NCBI GenBank assembly: GCA_029204225.1
Contig: CM055108.1
Coordinates: 14,302,961 to 14,366,960 of the forward strand
Length of the DNA stretch: 64,000 nt
Source: Diphasiastrum complanatum
Taxonomy: Eukaryota > Streptophyta > Lycopodiopsida > Lycopodiales > Lycopodiaceae
Direction: 5' to 3'
The position numbers and the translations under genes are program-made. Under the pieces are notes generated by a model that had not been told where the DNA came from, searched no databases, and saw only the letters and a list, made by a program, of their open reading frames with translations. Below, piece after piece: positions 32,480 to 42,900 of this stretch (position 1 is its first letter; each line of letters starts with the position of its first letter).

Positions 32480-33184
32480 ATACACGGACCTTTCAGTGGA
32501 TAATACATCCCATTCAAAAGGGGGGTGATTCGATGAAGCTAGAGAACTATTGTACTATCATGATTGGCCACGTTACGGCCAAAGATCAAACGCTACACAC
32601 TTTGGGGCAAGCAAGTTTCCGAGCTCATTATTCCACTTCTGATCATAGTTTCACAATGAGATTTATTATTAAGAAGGCTAGATCCAAATGAAAGCGTGTT
32701 TATTGTTGTTTCGTGGATTTTTGGAAGGCCTTTGATTCCATTTCGAGACGCTTAGCTGGAGATTATAGAACCTTGGTTTCAATCATATATAGTATTGGCG
32801 ATTATGGCTCTATATGAGAGAGTGATATGCTATTTTTGATGAAAGGAAGGTATCACACCGCCAACGGATAATACTATTGGAGTGAAGCAGGGGTGCTCAC
32901 TCTCCCCTATCTTGTTTGGACTTTACATTGATGAGCTGGAGAGGATGATTGTGCGAGATGGAGATGAGGATTGTACTTTATGTGACTTGCTGATCTCTAT
33001 TCTGCTTTATGTCGTTGATGCGTACTCATGTCAAGGACCATAGAGGGGCTACAAAGACACCTGGATATATAATGTTCTTTTAGTTCACGTTGGGAATTGA
33101 CGGTGAACATGGAGAAGACCAAAGTTATGGGCTTCAATACCTCTCGTGCATTCATGCAAAGACGGGAGTTTTTATGGGATGGTC
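32480..33184 (+). pseudogene. LINE reverse transcriptase relic
   Basis: Not an open frame, but non-LTR RT motifs appear in order: WIIHPIQKGGDSMKLENY, CTIMIGHVTAK, ASFRAHYSTSDHSFTMRF, then after a stop FVDFWKAFDSIS, then in shifted frames GVKQGCSLSPILFGLYID, LLYVVDAY (decayed YADD) and ELTVNMEKTKVMGF. A segment between TAK and QASFR is deleted. The first block is close to the LINE relic at 9410-9655, so both come from one family. It is cut at 33,185 by a copia LTR. Confidence 0.75.
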
Positions 33185-33400
33185 TGTTAGAGTTTGATCC
33201 ACAAATTCTACATAGCAGTTAACTAATCATATTAGAACTCACAATCACAAATCAAGATCAACATAGAGATTAAAGAGTACTCAGATTATAGAGGAATGAG
33301 AAAAGCTCTATACAATGGAATGACATGAAGTGGGGCATCGGCCTCTCTTATACAGGTCCTCTAGTGTATGTTAAAAGCTAAATGCAAAAGCAAAAGCTTA
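33185..33400 (-). repeat. Copia LTR remnant
   Basis: The plus strand starts TGTTAGAGTTTGATCC. 'agagattaaagagtactcag' and 'ggggcatcggcctctcttat' correspond to the LTR at 36,344-36,753 in the same orientation. It is truncated at about 33,400 where gag sequence begins. Confidence 0.7.
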
Positions 33401-33500
33401 TCTCCCAATATTCTCGATCTTGAAGAATGTTCTGCATCTTAAACTTCCATATGCTATAGTTTGTAGACTCCGGCAACACAACATCACTCAACCCCGCCAT
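33401..33500 (-). pseudogene. Copia gag start fragment
   Basis: Matches the gag start of copia 1 (12,940-13,068): 'caatattctcgatct', 'gaatgttctgcatcttaaac' and 'gactccggcaacacaacatc'. The minus strand reads MAGLSDVVLPESTNY from about 33,500, then decays. It is fused directly to an LTR piece, so gag through pol is deleted from this copy. Confidence 0.65.
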
Positions 33501-33957
33501 AATACTGATCAGTAGCAACTTAGTAACCTGATTTTCAGCAAATACCTGTCGTACCAAATCTGTAGGTCAGCAACCTTGCCAGCAAACAGAACAGATTCAA
33601 ATCACTTCTCTTCCAACGAACTATTGCAATCAGATGTCAGCTTATCCTGTGTCAGCGAACAGATCTTTAGGTATTCACAGGTCATCAATCAATCAGCAGC
33701 GATCAGATTCCAGCAGTGGTCAGGTCTCCAACAGACAGCAAATAGGTCTGCAGCCAGCAATTAGATACTGTAGGCAACAATCTGGCAATAGCGAACTATA
33801 GGCAGTAGCCAGATTTCAACGACCAGGTCCAGGTCTAATCCAGCACAACGATCTGCAGACTGTGGTCTGAATCCAGCGAACAATCAGCAGTAATCAGAAT
33901 CCAGCGAACTGATTCAGGTCTATCTATCCTCTTGCAACGTTGACTCCACATGCAGCT
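33501..33957 (-). repeat. Copia leader with CAGCGAACAG-type repeats
   Basis: Many degenerate repeats such as CAGCGAACAGATC and CCAGCGAACTGATTCAG, like the copia 1 leader. It ends with 'gttgactccacatgcagctt', which in other copies lies next to the LTR. It abuts the RNase H fragment of another copia at 33,958. Confidence 0.6.
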
Positions 33958-36330
33958 TCAACTCCTCCAATAATCTGCTTGCATCCTTCGTAACCATATT
34001 GCTTCACTTGCTGCACTTGTAGTGGCCCGGTATTCTACCTCTGTAGATGATAATGCGATAGTAGGCTCCTCCTTTGAACTCCAAGAGATAGCACCAGAAC
34101 CAAGACTAAAAACATAATCTGTAGTAGATCTTCGGTCTTCCGCATTTCCAGCCCAATCACCATCCACATATCCCTGTAACTTCAAATCATCCTGTCTCCC
34201 ATAGAGAATACCTACTCTCAAAGTGCCCTAGATATATTTGAGTATCCACTTAGCAGCTCTCCAATGAATCTGCTTAGGCTTAGCCATAAACTAACTAACC
34301 ATTTCACAGCATAAGCAATATCTGGTCTCATAGTAGTTAGATAGATTAAGCTTCCAACAAGCTTTCTATATAACATCTTAACTACATCCTGATCCTCCTC
34401 AGCTTAAGTATGCTTACATCCACTATCATATGGGGTGTAGAAATAGGCTTGCACTCTGACATATCGAACTTTTCAAGAAGCTCATGAGCATACTTAGATT
34501 GAGAAATAAATAGCCCCTGTGCTACTCTCCATACCTCAATCCCCAGAACCAAGATCTTTCATGTCAAACTATGATGAGAGATCTTTCTCGATACCCTAAA
34601 TCATACTATGATCTAGTCCTGTAATAACAAGGTCATCCACATACATCACTACAATCACAATATGACCATCCCTGATCAGAACATAAAGTGTATGCTGCAA
34701 ACTACTCCTCTGAAAGCCAAGCTCCTCAAAGAATGTGTCAATCCTCGTGTACCACGCCCTAGGTACCTGCTTAAGTCCATATGTGTTACAAGACCGTAAC
34801 AATACCGACCCAATCTCTGGGAACAGCTAACCACTAGAGGGCAGAGGACAGTGTGAGTCAGGCATGCATGCATACCATGCAATTGGTATGAGGGCCAGTA
34901 CTCTCTAGATGGGATTAACATGCACTTAAAGGATAAGACTAGCTTTGCCTTCGACGTGGTTATGTTGTTTCTAACAATATGGTTCCTTGTCCAACTTGCA
35001 AACCTTGTCTGCATGTCTATGTATCCCTCTGGCTGCTCCATGTAGACTTCTTCCTCTAGAAATCCATTCAGGAATGCACTCTTCACATCCATTTGTTGAA
35101 TATCCCATCCAAACTGAGCTGCAAATGATAAAATTGTCCTCATAGTAGTAGACTTAACAACTGGTGCAAAAGTTTCTTCATAATCAATACCTTCCTATTG
35201 AGCATAACCTTTTGCCACCAATCTTGCCTTATGTTTATCTATAGAACCATCTGATTTGTCCTTAGTTCTATAGACCCACTTGCATCCAATAAATAGCCTT
35301 TTTACCTGGAGGTTACTGAACAAGTCTCCAAGTCTTATTCTTCATGATTGAGTCGTACTCCTCATCCATAGCTTTCCTCCAAATATCCTCTTTTTCAGCC
35401 TCCCTGGAAGTAGATGGATCCTTGGTTTCCATATTGTGGCCATATATGCAAAATGTACATCCCCATCTTCATGATGATCCTCCTGTTGATCTTTATTTTC
35501 ATGATGATCCTCTTGTTGATCTCGATCTTCATGTTGCTTTTCAAGTCTAGCCGATCTCCTAGTCCCACGTGTACTGGACTCTCCATGTTCCATAATAACA
35601 CTATCCTTGATAGTTCCATAGTACCATCTAGGCAATCTTCTAGCTTCTGATGTAGGATGCTTCGTGCCCGGTGAAGTAGGATGTGAATAAGTATCCCATA
35701 CCTTCCTCTTTCCTTTCCCAACCAAGGTCACTCTAGGTACTTGGATTGGCGTACATGTGTCGATTCAGGCTCCTGTAATAACTCGCCACAAAATATAGGG
35801 ATTCCTCCATCTTGATTCTTATCATAAGGAATCTTTGTATCTTTATGAGTTGCCTCCTCATCAAAGATTACATTCCTACTTATGATGACTTTCTTATTGT
35901 CCAAGCATATAACCTATATCCCTTCTCTTGACTATCATATCCAAGGAATAAACACTTGGTGGCATTAGAACCCAATTCGCTCTTGGAATCCTTAGGTATG
36001 TGAACATAAGCAATACTACCAAACACTCTCAAATGACTTACAACTGGCTTCCGACCCGTGTAGGCTTTCTCTGGAGTCCGATTCTCTACAACGCTCCACC
36101 AACAATCAATATACCTATCAACTCAGCAATCGGTTCCAGGTTTGATTTCAGCCTATAATATATCTGATTCAACAGCAAATGACATGCAAAACAGTCCCTG
36201 CTAGCAACGAAGGTATCCACCAAAAACTCCACGTTGTCTTCCTAACAACACCGACTCCACATGCAGCTTTGGCTCCTCCTAATTAATCTTCTTGCAACCC
36301 TGCAAAGAATCTCTCTCTTACCAAATAGCC
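33958..36330 (-). pseudogene. Ty1/copia element 2 pol, rearranged
   Basis: Right to left: integrase C-terminus (RTPEKAYTGRKPVVSHLRVF, KCLFLGYDSQEKGYRLY; about 35,880-36,090), linker (35,342-35,731), RT start (about 35,230-35,340), RT ([30 protein letters not shown]; 35,000-35,143), then after an inserted solo [36 protein letters not shown], and RNase H (YVDGDWAGNAEDRRSTTDYV, LSSTEVEYRATTSAASEA). Gag, protease and the integrase core are missing: the integrase tail joins the leader at about 36,090. Close to copia 1 but independently rearranged. Confidence 0.85.
34784..34976. mobile_element. 193-bp solo LTR-like insertion in copia 2 RT
   Basis: TGTTACAAGACCGTAAC...GTTTCTAACA with a perfect 5-bp target duplication ATATG (34779-34783 and 34977-34981). 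It interrupts the RT between YGLKQ (left) and the preceding [10 protein letters not shown]-type segment. Compare copia 1, where 'taagtccatataatgcc' is continuous near 10,733-10,749. TG...CA ends and a 5-bp duplication indicate an LTR insertion from a family not otherwise seen in the window. Confidence 0.85.
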
Positions 36331-36343
36331 TGCTTTGATACCG
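36331..36343 (-). promoter_or_regulatory. Copia 2 primer-binding site
   Basis: The minus strand reads CGGTATCAAAGCA directly after the LTR end ...TTTGACA, a variant of the initiator tRNA-Met site. Confidence 0.75.
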
Positions 36344-36753
36344 TGTCAAAATTTGTCATACAAATTCTAAATGGAGTTACTGATCCTACTAGCACTCACA
36401 CAAACCAAACATAGAGATTAAAGAGAATTCAGAATATAGGAGAATTGAGCAACGCTCTAAAACACTTGAATTGTGGTGGGGCGCCAACCTACATATATAG
36501 TTTCTCTAATCTATGTGAAAAGCTACAACTACCAAAACAAAAGCTAATTGCTAAAATTACTACCTATATTGAGCAAAGACCCAGGATGAGTTTTTAAGTA
36601 GTAAAACATATCCTAATCTAGTAGTAGTGCACCCACCTACATGCATAAGCAATAAAAAACGAATTTACTCTAAATAGTAATGGCCCCCATAATAGAATGC
36701 AGGCATGGCCAAACTATTGTTAAGGGGAATCAAATAAACATTAATTCCTAACA
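36344..36753 (-). repeat. Copia 2 5' LTR
   Basis: 410 bp. The plus strand reads TGTCAAAATTTGTC...ATTAATTCCTAACA. This is the most complete LTR of the family and the reference for the other copies. No matching partner with the same target duplication was found. Confidence 0.85.
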
Positions 36754-36789
36754 AGATTATCTCACAAAAATCACACATTTAACCCAATG

Positions 36790-37470
36790 AAGAGCTCCAC
36801 AAAGCCTTCTAAATTGGCTCAAACTTTTGTCAAGTAGTTCTTCGGACTTTATGGTTTACCCAATGATGTGGCGATAAGTGACTCCAATAGTCAACTCGCC
36901 GAACATTTCTAGACTTCTATTTTCCAAATATTGGAGACTACATTGAGCTGTAGCTTAGCAAAATATCCAAAATCTGCTAGTTAAACAAAGAGGACCAATC
37001 AAATGGAGGATACGCTTCATCCATTTGTGTTGCATTGTTAGATTGGGTAGAAAAGGTAACTTCCATTGGTCAAGTTTGCTTACAATATTCATAAGCATTA
37101 GGCCTTTGACAACAATCCCTCTCTACTTATGTAAGGGTTTTAGTCCAAACCATTCGTTATTGTAGAAACAAAAGGTGGCCAATTTCCTACAAGATATGCA
37201 AGAGATGTTATAGCTAGCATGGGAAAATGTCCAAAGTGCTTTAAATCCAACAAAGTATTATGCAAATCTTAATAGAACTCAATTTCTTTGGGGGAAGCAA
37301 TTGGGTGTATCTATGAAGTCTGAAGGACTGTAAGCATTACAAGTTGTATACGAGGTACTACAAATCATTATAATCAGTAAGAGAGCCAATGATGTGGCTT
37401 ACAAGGTGGAACTCTCAATAGGTTCATGTAAGTAGCTTGAAGGGCCAATTTGCATCAAGGTGATTCACTT
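36790..37470 (+). pseudogene. Ty3/gypsy integrase relic, heavily decayed
   Basis: With stops, the plus strand reads FFGLYGLPNDVAISDSNS, then HF.TSIFQILETTLS, TKRTNQMEDTLHPFV, LPLVKFAYNIHKH and later NDVAYKVELSIGS. This follows the gypsy integrase core and C-terminal order (HGLP..IVSDRD..F...FW..., QTERVNQ.LEDMLR, LPLLEFAYN, YKLELP). No open frame. Confidence 0.6.
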
Positions 37471-39432
37471 GCATTAACAATAAGGGAAAGGCAGCTGAGA
37501 CATCTCGGTATTTCTGAGTACTTGATTGGGTAGAAAGCACAACCATCATTCTTGGGAAAGCATTGAAAGCCTAAAAAAGAGCTTCATTGACTTTAGTTTT
37601 GAAGACAAATGTTTAAGAGGGCTAAATGAAGTGGATGCTTGTGCTAATGATAATGGCTTGAATGGATAGCATGATCAAACAATAACAAAACAAGCATTCA
37701 TCATTCACAAAGATCACATGCACATAAAAGAGGAGGGCCTTGAATACAAAATGAGAGGAATGTTGCATCCCTAACAAATGTGGTTAAGTAGTTGCAAAGT
37801 TGGTACTCGGGACATGTCGTCTTGGGTGTTAGTGGTATTAGTTGGAACAGTGGAATTGGTTGGTCTAAAGAGTTATGTGTGATCACTTGAACTAGGTGAG
37901 AAACCTCTCCTACAAGGGTCAGGTCTTCCATTGGGTGGTTAAGTACATGTCAATGCTCTATGGGTTCTAATTTCAATATGACCTAGCGGGTAAACGCTTG
38001 ACAGCCGTCATAGGGATATCATAGCCATAAATCCGCAAAAGAAAGATTAGGAGTTGTCCAGAGATCAAACCAAAAGTAGATTGATATCAAATTTTATCAT
38101 AGCAAGCAAGCGGTTAGTGAGCACTTGATATTTTATTTGTGGTTTAAAGTTTCTTGATTTGAATTCTGGACTACCCACGTTAAAGCAAAAGATATTTTAA
38201 CAAGAAATTCAATTTTTGATTTGCATGCTAATCTTCTTTGTTCATTGTTCTTTGAGGACTATAAAATGAGTTAGCAATCTCTTGCAAACTAATTATTATC
38301 CACTTCATGACACCATGTGGGAATTAGGCAGTAGACAATAACTTGAAAACTTAAACAATACTAATCTCAGGATTATAAAGAATTTCAGGGAAATTTAGCA
38401 TGTATAATATACATAGACATTATCTTGTAGTCATGAATTAACTGAAATTTATGTTGAAGTAGTCAGTGAAGGAACTTTCTTTGACAAGAGATCATAGAAA
38501 ATTCTAAACATGTTATATAATTCTTAATGACAGAAATATTGCCACTTACTTTTGTACACTTTTCGTGCCCGTACAAACATAGTATATGATTTGATAGAAT
38601 ATAAATACTTCATTCTTCAGTTGCATATTTTGGTTCTTGCAATATAGCTTAGTGTTATTGCAGTTGTTCAATTATGCATTTTCAGTTTCTGGTTTAATTC
38701 AAGCACTGGTTTTAATTCCCTGGTATAGGATCCATATACCTTCTCGCAGATGGCCATAGGATACGGACGTATATATGTACCTCCGTCCATATATGAATTT
38801 TGGCAACTATGATGAACAACCAGTTTGGCCACCTTTTGGAACCAGCTTTTTTGCAATTGAAGTTTGCTCTTGTGCATTCGTTATCTTAGAGATTCTTGTT
38901 GAACTTTTTTGACTGGAACAAGTTTTTGAATTGTTCTGCATCAGATGTCTTCCAGAATCCCAAAATTTGGCATAATGCAACAGAGCTCAGAGCTCAAGGA
39001 GCTGTTTAATTAGGTCAGCTACTAACACCTCTGGGTTAAAAACGGATACAATCAATATAACCTTTCAGGAATCTAAGACTGTCTCTCTTACCACATCTGT
39101 TACATAAAGATTCAAAATTTAGTAGTTATTTGGACATGCCACAAAGGTCAGTGGTTGGATCCATAATACACGAACCTCTAAATGACTAGACAGGCAACTC
39201 GTTAACGGCTATAAGCTGGTGTTCGCAGCGATCATATTTGTTCACAAACAACCATTTGTCCAGCTGAGCACATAGTCTAGTTTCAGAACGGTAATTTTCA
39301 CACAATGCACATGCAATGTAGTTTGGATTGTGCTGCAACGAAAAACGCCAGAAAAAAAAACGAACCCAAATCGCATATTACTTAACACAGACTGTTTGAA
39401 GCAGCAGAGGAAAGGAAGCAAAATATGAGTAC
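37471..39432 (-). other. 5' end of giant RCC2-like intron, nothing else recognised
   Basis: No transposon domain or host exon was recognised. The short ORFs have no family signature. Confidence 0.45.
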
Positions 39433-39634
39433 CACTTCCCGCAGCTACGAAGGAGATGGGCACTCCACAAAGGGGCTTGAGGCGCGTGGGCAAACTCAAC
39501 ACTGCTGCAGTGGCCTCCGCTTGCCTGCGCCCAATGCTATCCCAAGCGGTGCCACCACAGAAGAGAAGCTCCCCGCCCTCTTCAGCCGACTCCTCGGGGG
39601 GGCCCGCCGCAACCTGTCCCGCTGCACCTGCCAT
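39433..39634 (-). CDS. RCC2-like protein (RCC1 repeat family), coding exon 1
   Basis: ATG at 39,634 on the minus strand; 202 bp to donor GTG|GTACTC. The encoded 67 residues start MAGAAGQVAAGPPEESAEEG, then GELLFCGGTAWDSIGRR, LPTRLKPLCGVPISFVAAGS. This is the N-terminal signature of plant RCC2-like proteins (GELLFCGGT.WD..GR, PTRLRPL.GV.I.FVA.G). The acidic Ala/Gly/Pro-rich start is normal for the family. The exon ends in phase 1 and joins exon 2 at 7,454 to make FVAAGSASCHCVALD. RCC2-type proteins are beta-propellers linked to Ran/Rac signalling and chromosome passenger functions in animals; the plant role is less clear. The GC-rich plus-strand ORFs here are antisense shadows. Confidence 0.87.
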
Positions 39635-39800
39635 GGCTTCGCTGCCACAAACAACAACAACAACAACAACAAAAACAGAAAGACAGACACCCTGAAACAC
39701 CTGAGGATCGCGATGGATGGACGGATCGATCGAGAAAAAGCAAGCCTAAAACTTCTCAATACAACAACAACAAAAGAATACGAAAAGAAAAAGAAAGAGA
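39635..39800 (-). promoter_or_regulatory. RCC2-like 5' leader with GTT and CT repeats
   Basis: Between the TATA box and the ATG the minus strand carries a (CT)n run (39,797-39,816), CGATCGATCCGTCCATCC, and a (GTT)n stretch just before GTGGCAGCGAAGCCATGG. The start context GCCATGG is strong. The length fits a 5' UTR; the exact transcription start is inferred to lie about 30 bp below the TATA box. Confidence 0.6.
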
Positions 39801-39827
39801 GAGAGAGAGAGAGAGATTTTTCCCGCC

Positions 39828-39835
39828 CTATATAA
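39828..39835 (-). promoter_or_regulatory. TATA box of RCC2-like gene
   Basis: The minus strand reads GGCTTATATAGGGCGGG about 195 bp upstream of the ATG, followed by a pyrimidine-rich initiator-like region. No retroelement LTR is recognisable around it. Confidence 0.6.
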
Positions 39836-40066
39836 GCCAAGTCTATTTATTATTGTGTGGCATTCATTATTATGGTCGTAGTGTGTAGTATGAAATGGAG
39901 TGGATAAAGGATTCTTTTGATTACTTAGCTTTGATCTTACCTGGCAACAATCAAGTACAAGCAGGTGAGAGCTTATCTTGGTAGATCACTCGGGTAAAGC
40001 TAAGTGTGTAGTAGGGAGATGCAATAGTCAACATGGATCGATCAGACCAGTGCATGGTTTTTCAGT

Positions 40067-40501
40067 GGCTTTGATACCAACTGTTATGACCACATTGAGG
40101 ATTAGGGGAACCGGCCTAGCACCGCACCCCTTATCTGAAAGTTGTGAGCATGAGCATGCTTCCATTGGGTTAACGATGAGTTTGAGGCTTGCAAGAGGCT
40201 TTGGTAGTCAGCTCAAGCTCACATTTAGCTCAACCCCAAGCTGATATGGTGGAATGATCAAGATTGAGACATAGTAGGACCTTACTTTTTAGCTTGGATG
40301 CACTAGAAAGATCCCGACAATAATCTCAAAGAGTTGCAAAATGCAACCTTTTTTTTTCGTCTTCCAACATGCACAACAAAGTTGATCTTCCAAATCGCCT
40401 ATTTTTGTTATTAGTGCAAAATGCATCACTTACACAAATGAACAATGTTTGGCAAAGCCTAACCTAAGAGCCAAGCCCTAAGTATATCATTGAAGGAACA
40501 T
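40067..40501 (-). mobile_element. Candidate LTR with primer-binding site
   Basis: The minus strand reads TGGTATCAAAGCC at 40,079-40,067, a tRNA-Met primer-binding site, two bases below TGTTATGACCACATTG (plus strand). An LTR would extend to the right; I placed its end at GAAGGAACA (40,501) without a partner to confirm it. No gag or pol of this element was recognised to the left. Confidence 0.35.
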
Positions 40502-42566
40502 GCGGGATTTAAGCCTCCAGTAACATGGCAAGAATTTCCCTATTACCCCACTCAACCCTATGTCATAGGGCCTTACTTATTTTATTTATTTTTTAGTTCA
40601 AATGAGTCATGGTTGTTGTTGAATAATATTGTTGATTTAACATTCCACCTTATTGATATTATGTGTGAAAATGACTAAATTAATGAGAAAAAGCATGAAG
40701 TTTATGTATGATTACTTTCAAGAGAGTGACACCACCATAAATCAATCACTATGAACGATCCTCTGCTTCCTGCTACTCTGGAGTCTGGGGCTCTGCATTC
40801 TGATTTGATGTATGTCCTCGATCTCCCTCTAGTTGAACTTCTTTAGTAAACCATGAGCCATGGGAAAAGCTCCAAGTGAAGTCTTGTGACATATGTTAGA
40901 AAGAGACCTCAAAAGGCAAGAGAATTTGGTGGAAGGTCAACCCACCATTTTAGGAGCAAAGAAGCTACTACAAGATCATTCATAGCCATAAGAAGACTTT
41001 CAAAAGTTGATTTGATTGGTTTCAAGTATTTCTTTTGTTGTGTGGTCAATCAATTTTTGTCCTCGAGTCTTGCTCGATTTTAGCCTAAAAAGCCATTATT
41101 TCTATCCCAAGTAAGCATGCTAGAAAATAAGCATGTTACATTATGACAATCTATGTCCATCTTTGCCTCGTGAATAGTTTTAAACTTGATAATTTATATT
41201 TTAGAAAGCAATGTTGGAATTTATACTTGTCAACGTTTTGTCGAGTTACTCATTTTGGCTTTTGCCAAATAGAAGCATTTATTCATTTATATACATTGTC
41301 TACCGATAGCTCAGTAAGCTCGTCATGCTATGACAATCAATTTCCATCTTTAACAAGTGAATGATCTTATATGTAGTTTAGAAAATCAAAAAGTAGTGTT
41401 GGAATCTCTACTTGTCAGTGCGTTGCAAACTAATAATTTTGGCTTGTGCCAAAAAAAAAATCTGTTCACTCATATATATTGCCTAATGGGAACTCAAAAA
41501 TGAAATTGAAAAACTAAAACTTTTTCCATTCAACCCATCAAGATTATTGCAAATTTCAGCTTGATTGTCTGATCAATAGGTTATGGATAATAATGTGTTG
41601 CTAATTTTGTGCCTGGTTCTTAAAATTCAAAGAGCATCTAGGATAGAGAAACACGTTAAAGAGAATCTTTCAAGTTATGGCCTATTCAAGAAAATGCTTT
41701 CAATGTTCATCTTCATCTACCAATCTATTACTTGGCCGATAAACCTAATGTCCTTTGAGGAGTGGCTCCTCAAAAAATATTCATCAATAACGCCATTTCT
41801 CATTTTTGCCAATCTATGATATTGCCTTCTTCATATGGCCTTGTCTATATTATAGTTATTGTTCTTCTTATCTTACCACTTGATCAAATTAGAATTGTTC
41901 TTTCAAGGACCTGCATTGTCAACATTTCATGGGTGTCGAACTTATAGTAGATGTCCCAACTGAACATTTAGCTTACTTATTCCATTCAACAAATGATTAT
42001 GCAAAACACAAATTTGAAAGATAACCAATCCAACCCATCAATTGCATACAAAACAAAGTCATTTGTAAAATGTGAAGGCACAATATGAGCCAATCCAACA
42101 AGCAAAGGGTCCCACAAAAGTCACTTTCAAGCATGTTGCCACAAGAAGCTTTGAAATTGCTCCTTCAACTAGGACTAATCATGGAGGCAAAACCAAAATG
42201 GTAATTCAACCCAACTAGTCATCTTTATATTTTGAGTGGCCCTTTGTGTCCCTTTTTGGCCTCAAATTCAAAACATTTGCCTATAAGCGAAGACTATAGA
42301 CTTGTGATTTGGATCTTTTATTTGTTCCACCTTATCTCCTAAGACTACTCTCATACAATTTCTCACCATCATACATTATTGCAAAAAATGGAGAAAAACA
42401 TACTGCAAAACTATAACTAACTAAAAATGAAATGAAATCACTACAATGGCCATAACTTGATCCAAATCAAGAAAATTCAGTACCTCCAAAAAACTAAGAG
42501 GAAGAGCTATTGATCTAAAACAAGAAATCACACAAAAAAGCTAAGATTAATAGGTCTGAAATTGAA
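40502..42566. other. Unassigned intergenic stretch
   Basis: No gene or element recognised except an imperfect tandem duplication at 41,137-41,500. Confidence 0.4.
41137..41500. repeat. Imperfect tandem duplication, about 190-bp unit
   Basis: 'ctatgacaatc..tttccatctttaac.agtgaat', 'tagtgttggaatctctacttgtca' and 'ttttggcttgtgccaaa' in the right unit repeat, with changes, the left unit 'tatgacaatctatgtccatc', 'caatgttggaatttatactt' and 'ttttggcttttgccaaatag'. Confidence 0.75.
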
Positions 42567-42900
42567 TCATAACATTCTGGAAATTTGAAAAGCAAGCCCC
42601 TTGGTGAGGAAGCCAATGACATGGGTGTTAAGCCAACTTAATCCCAAGATTGCGTCAAATGTTGTCATGGGTGACACCATGAGATGTAAGTAGCCTTGCC
42701 ATGTTCCCACCAACATGGACGAAATGTTAAAGTTAGTCTTCCACCTTTGAGAACCTTTTGCAAGTCTCAATTGTGATTAGAATGAGTTTGTCCTATAATT
42801 GCAACTATATCTTACTGTCCATCTAACATTTCCAGGCATCTAGGGACTTCATCCAACAATTTCCATAGAATGCCAGCCTTGATAGATATTTGTGTGATCT
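42567..42900 (-). pseudogene. Ty3/gypsy protease relic
   Basis: The minus-strand frame reads LHLMVSPMTTFDAILGLSWL followed by NTHVIGF. This is the C-terminal retropepsin motif (FD.ILG..WL) with its usual spacing. The DTG site is not recognisable. A different family from the 637-1760 relic. Confidence 0.6.

Larger units (their letters stand above)
7455..39432 (-). other. Giant first intron of RCC2-like gene (about 32 kb)
   Basis: Exon 1 ends at 39,433 with GTG followed by donor GTACTC. Exon 2 starts at 7454 after acceptor TTTTTGCAG. Order, strand and codon phase all agree. The 31,978-bp interval contains copia, gypsy, LINE, miniature and satellite DNA and no other recognised host exon. Introns of this size occur in conifers and other large plant genomes. 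An alternative is that the exons belong to two paralogous fragments, but the matching phase and protein continuity make that less likely. Confidence 0.75.

Noticed and set aside
39425-39835. 136-aa plus-strand ORF over the GC-rich block
   Set aside because: Antisense to RCC2-like exon 1 and its leader; the minus-strand reading has clear family motifs and splice phase.
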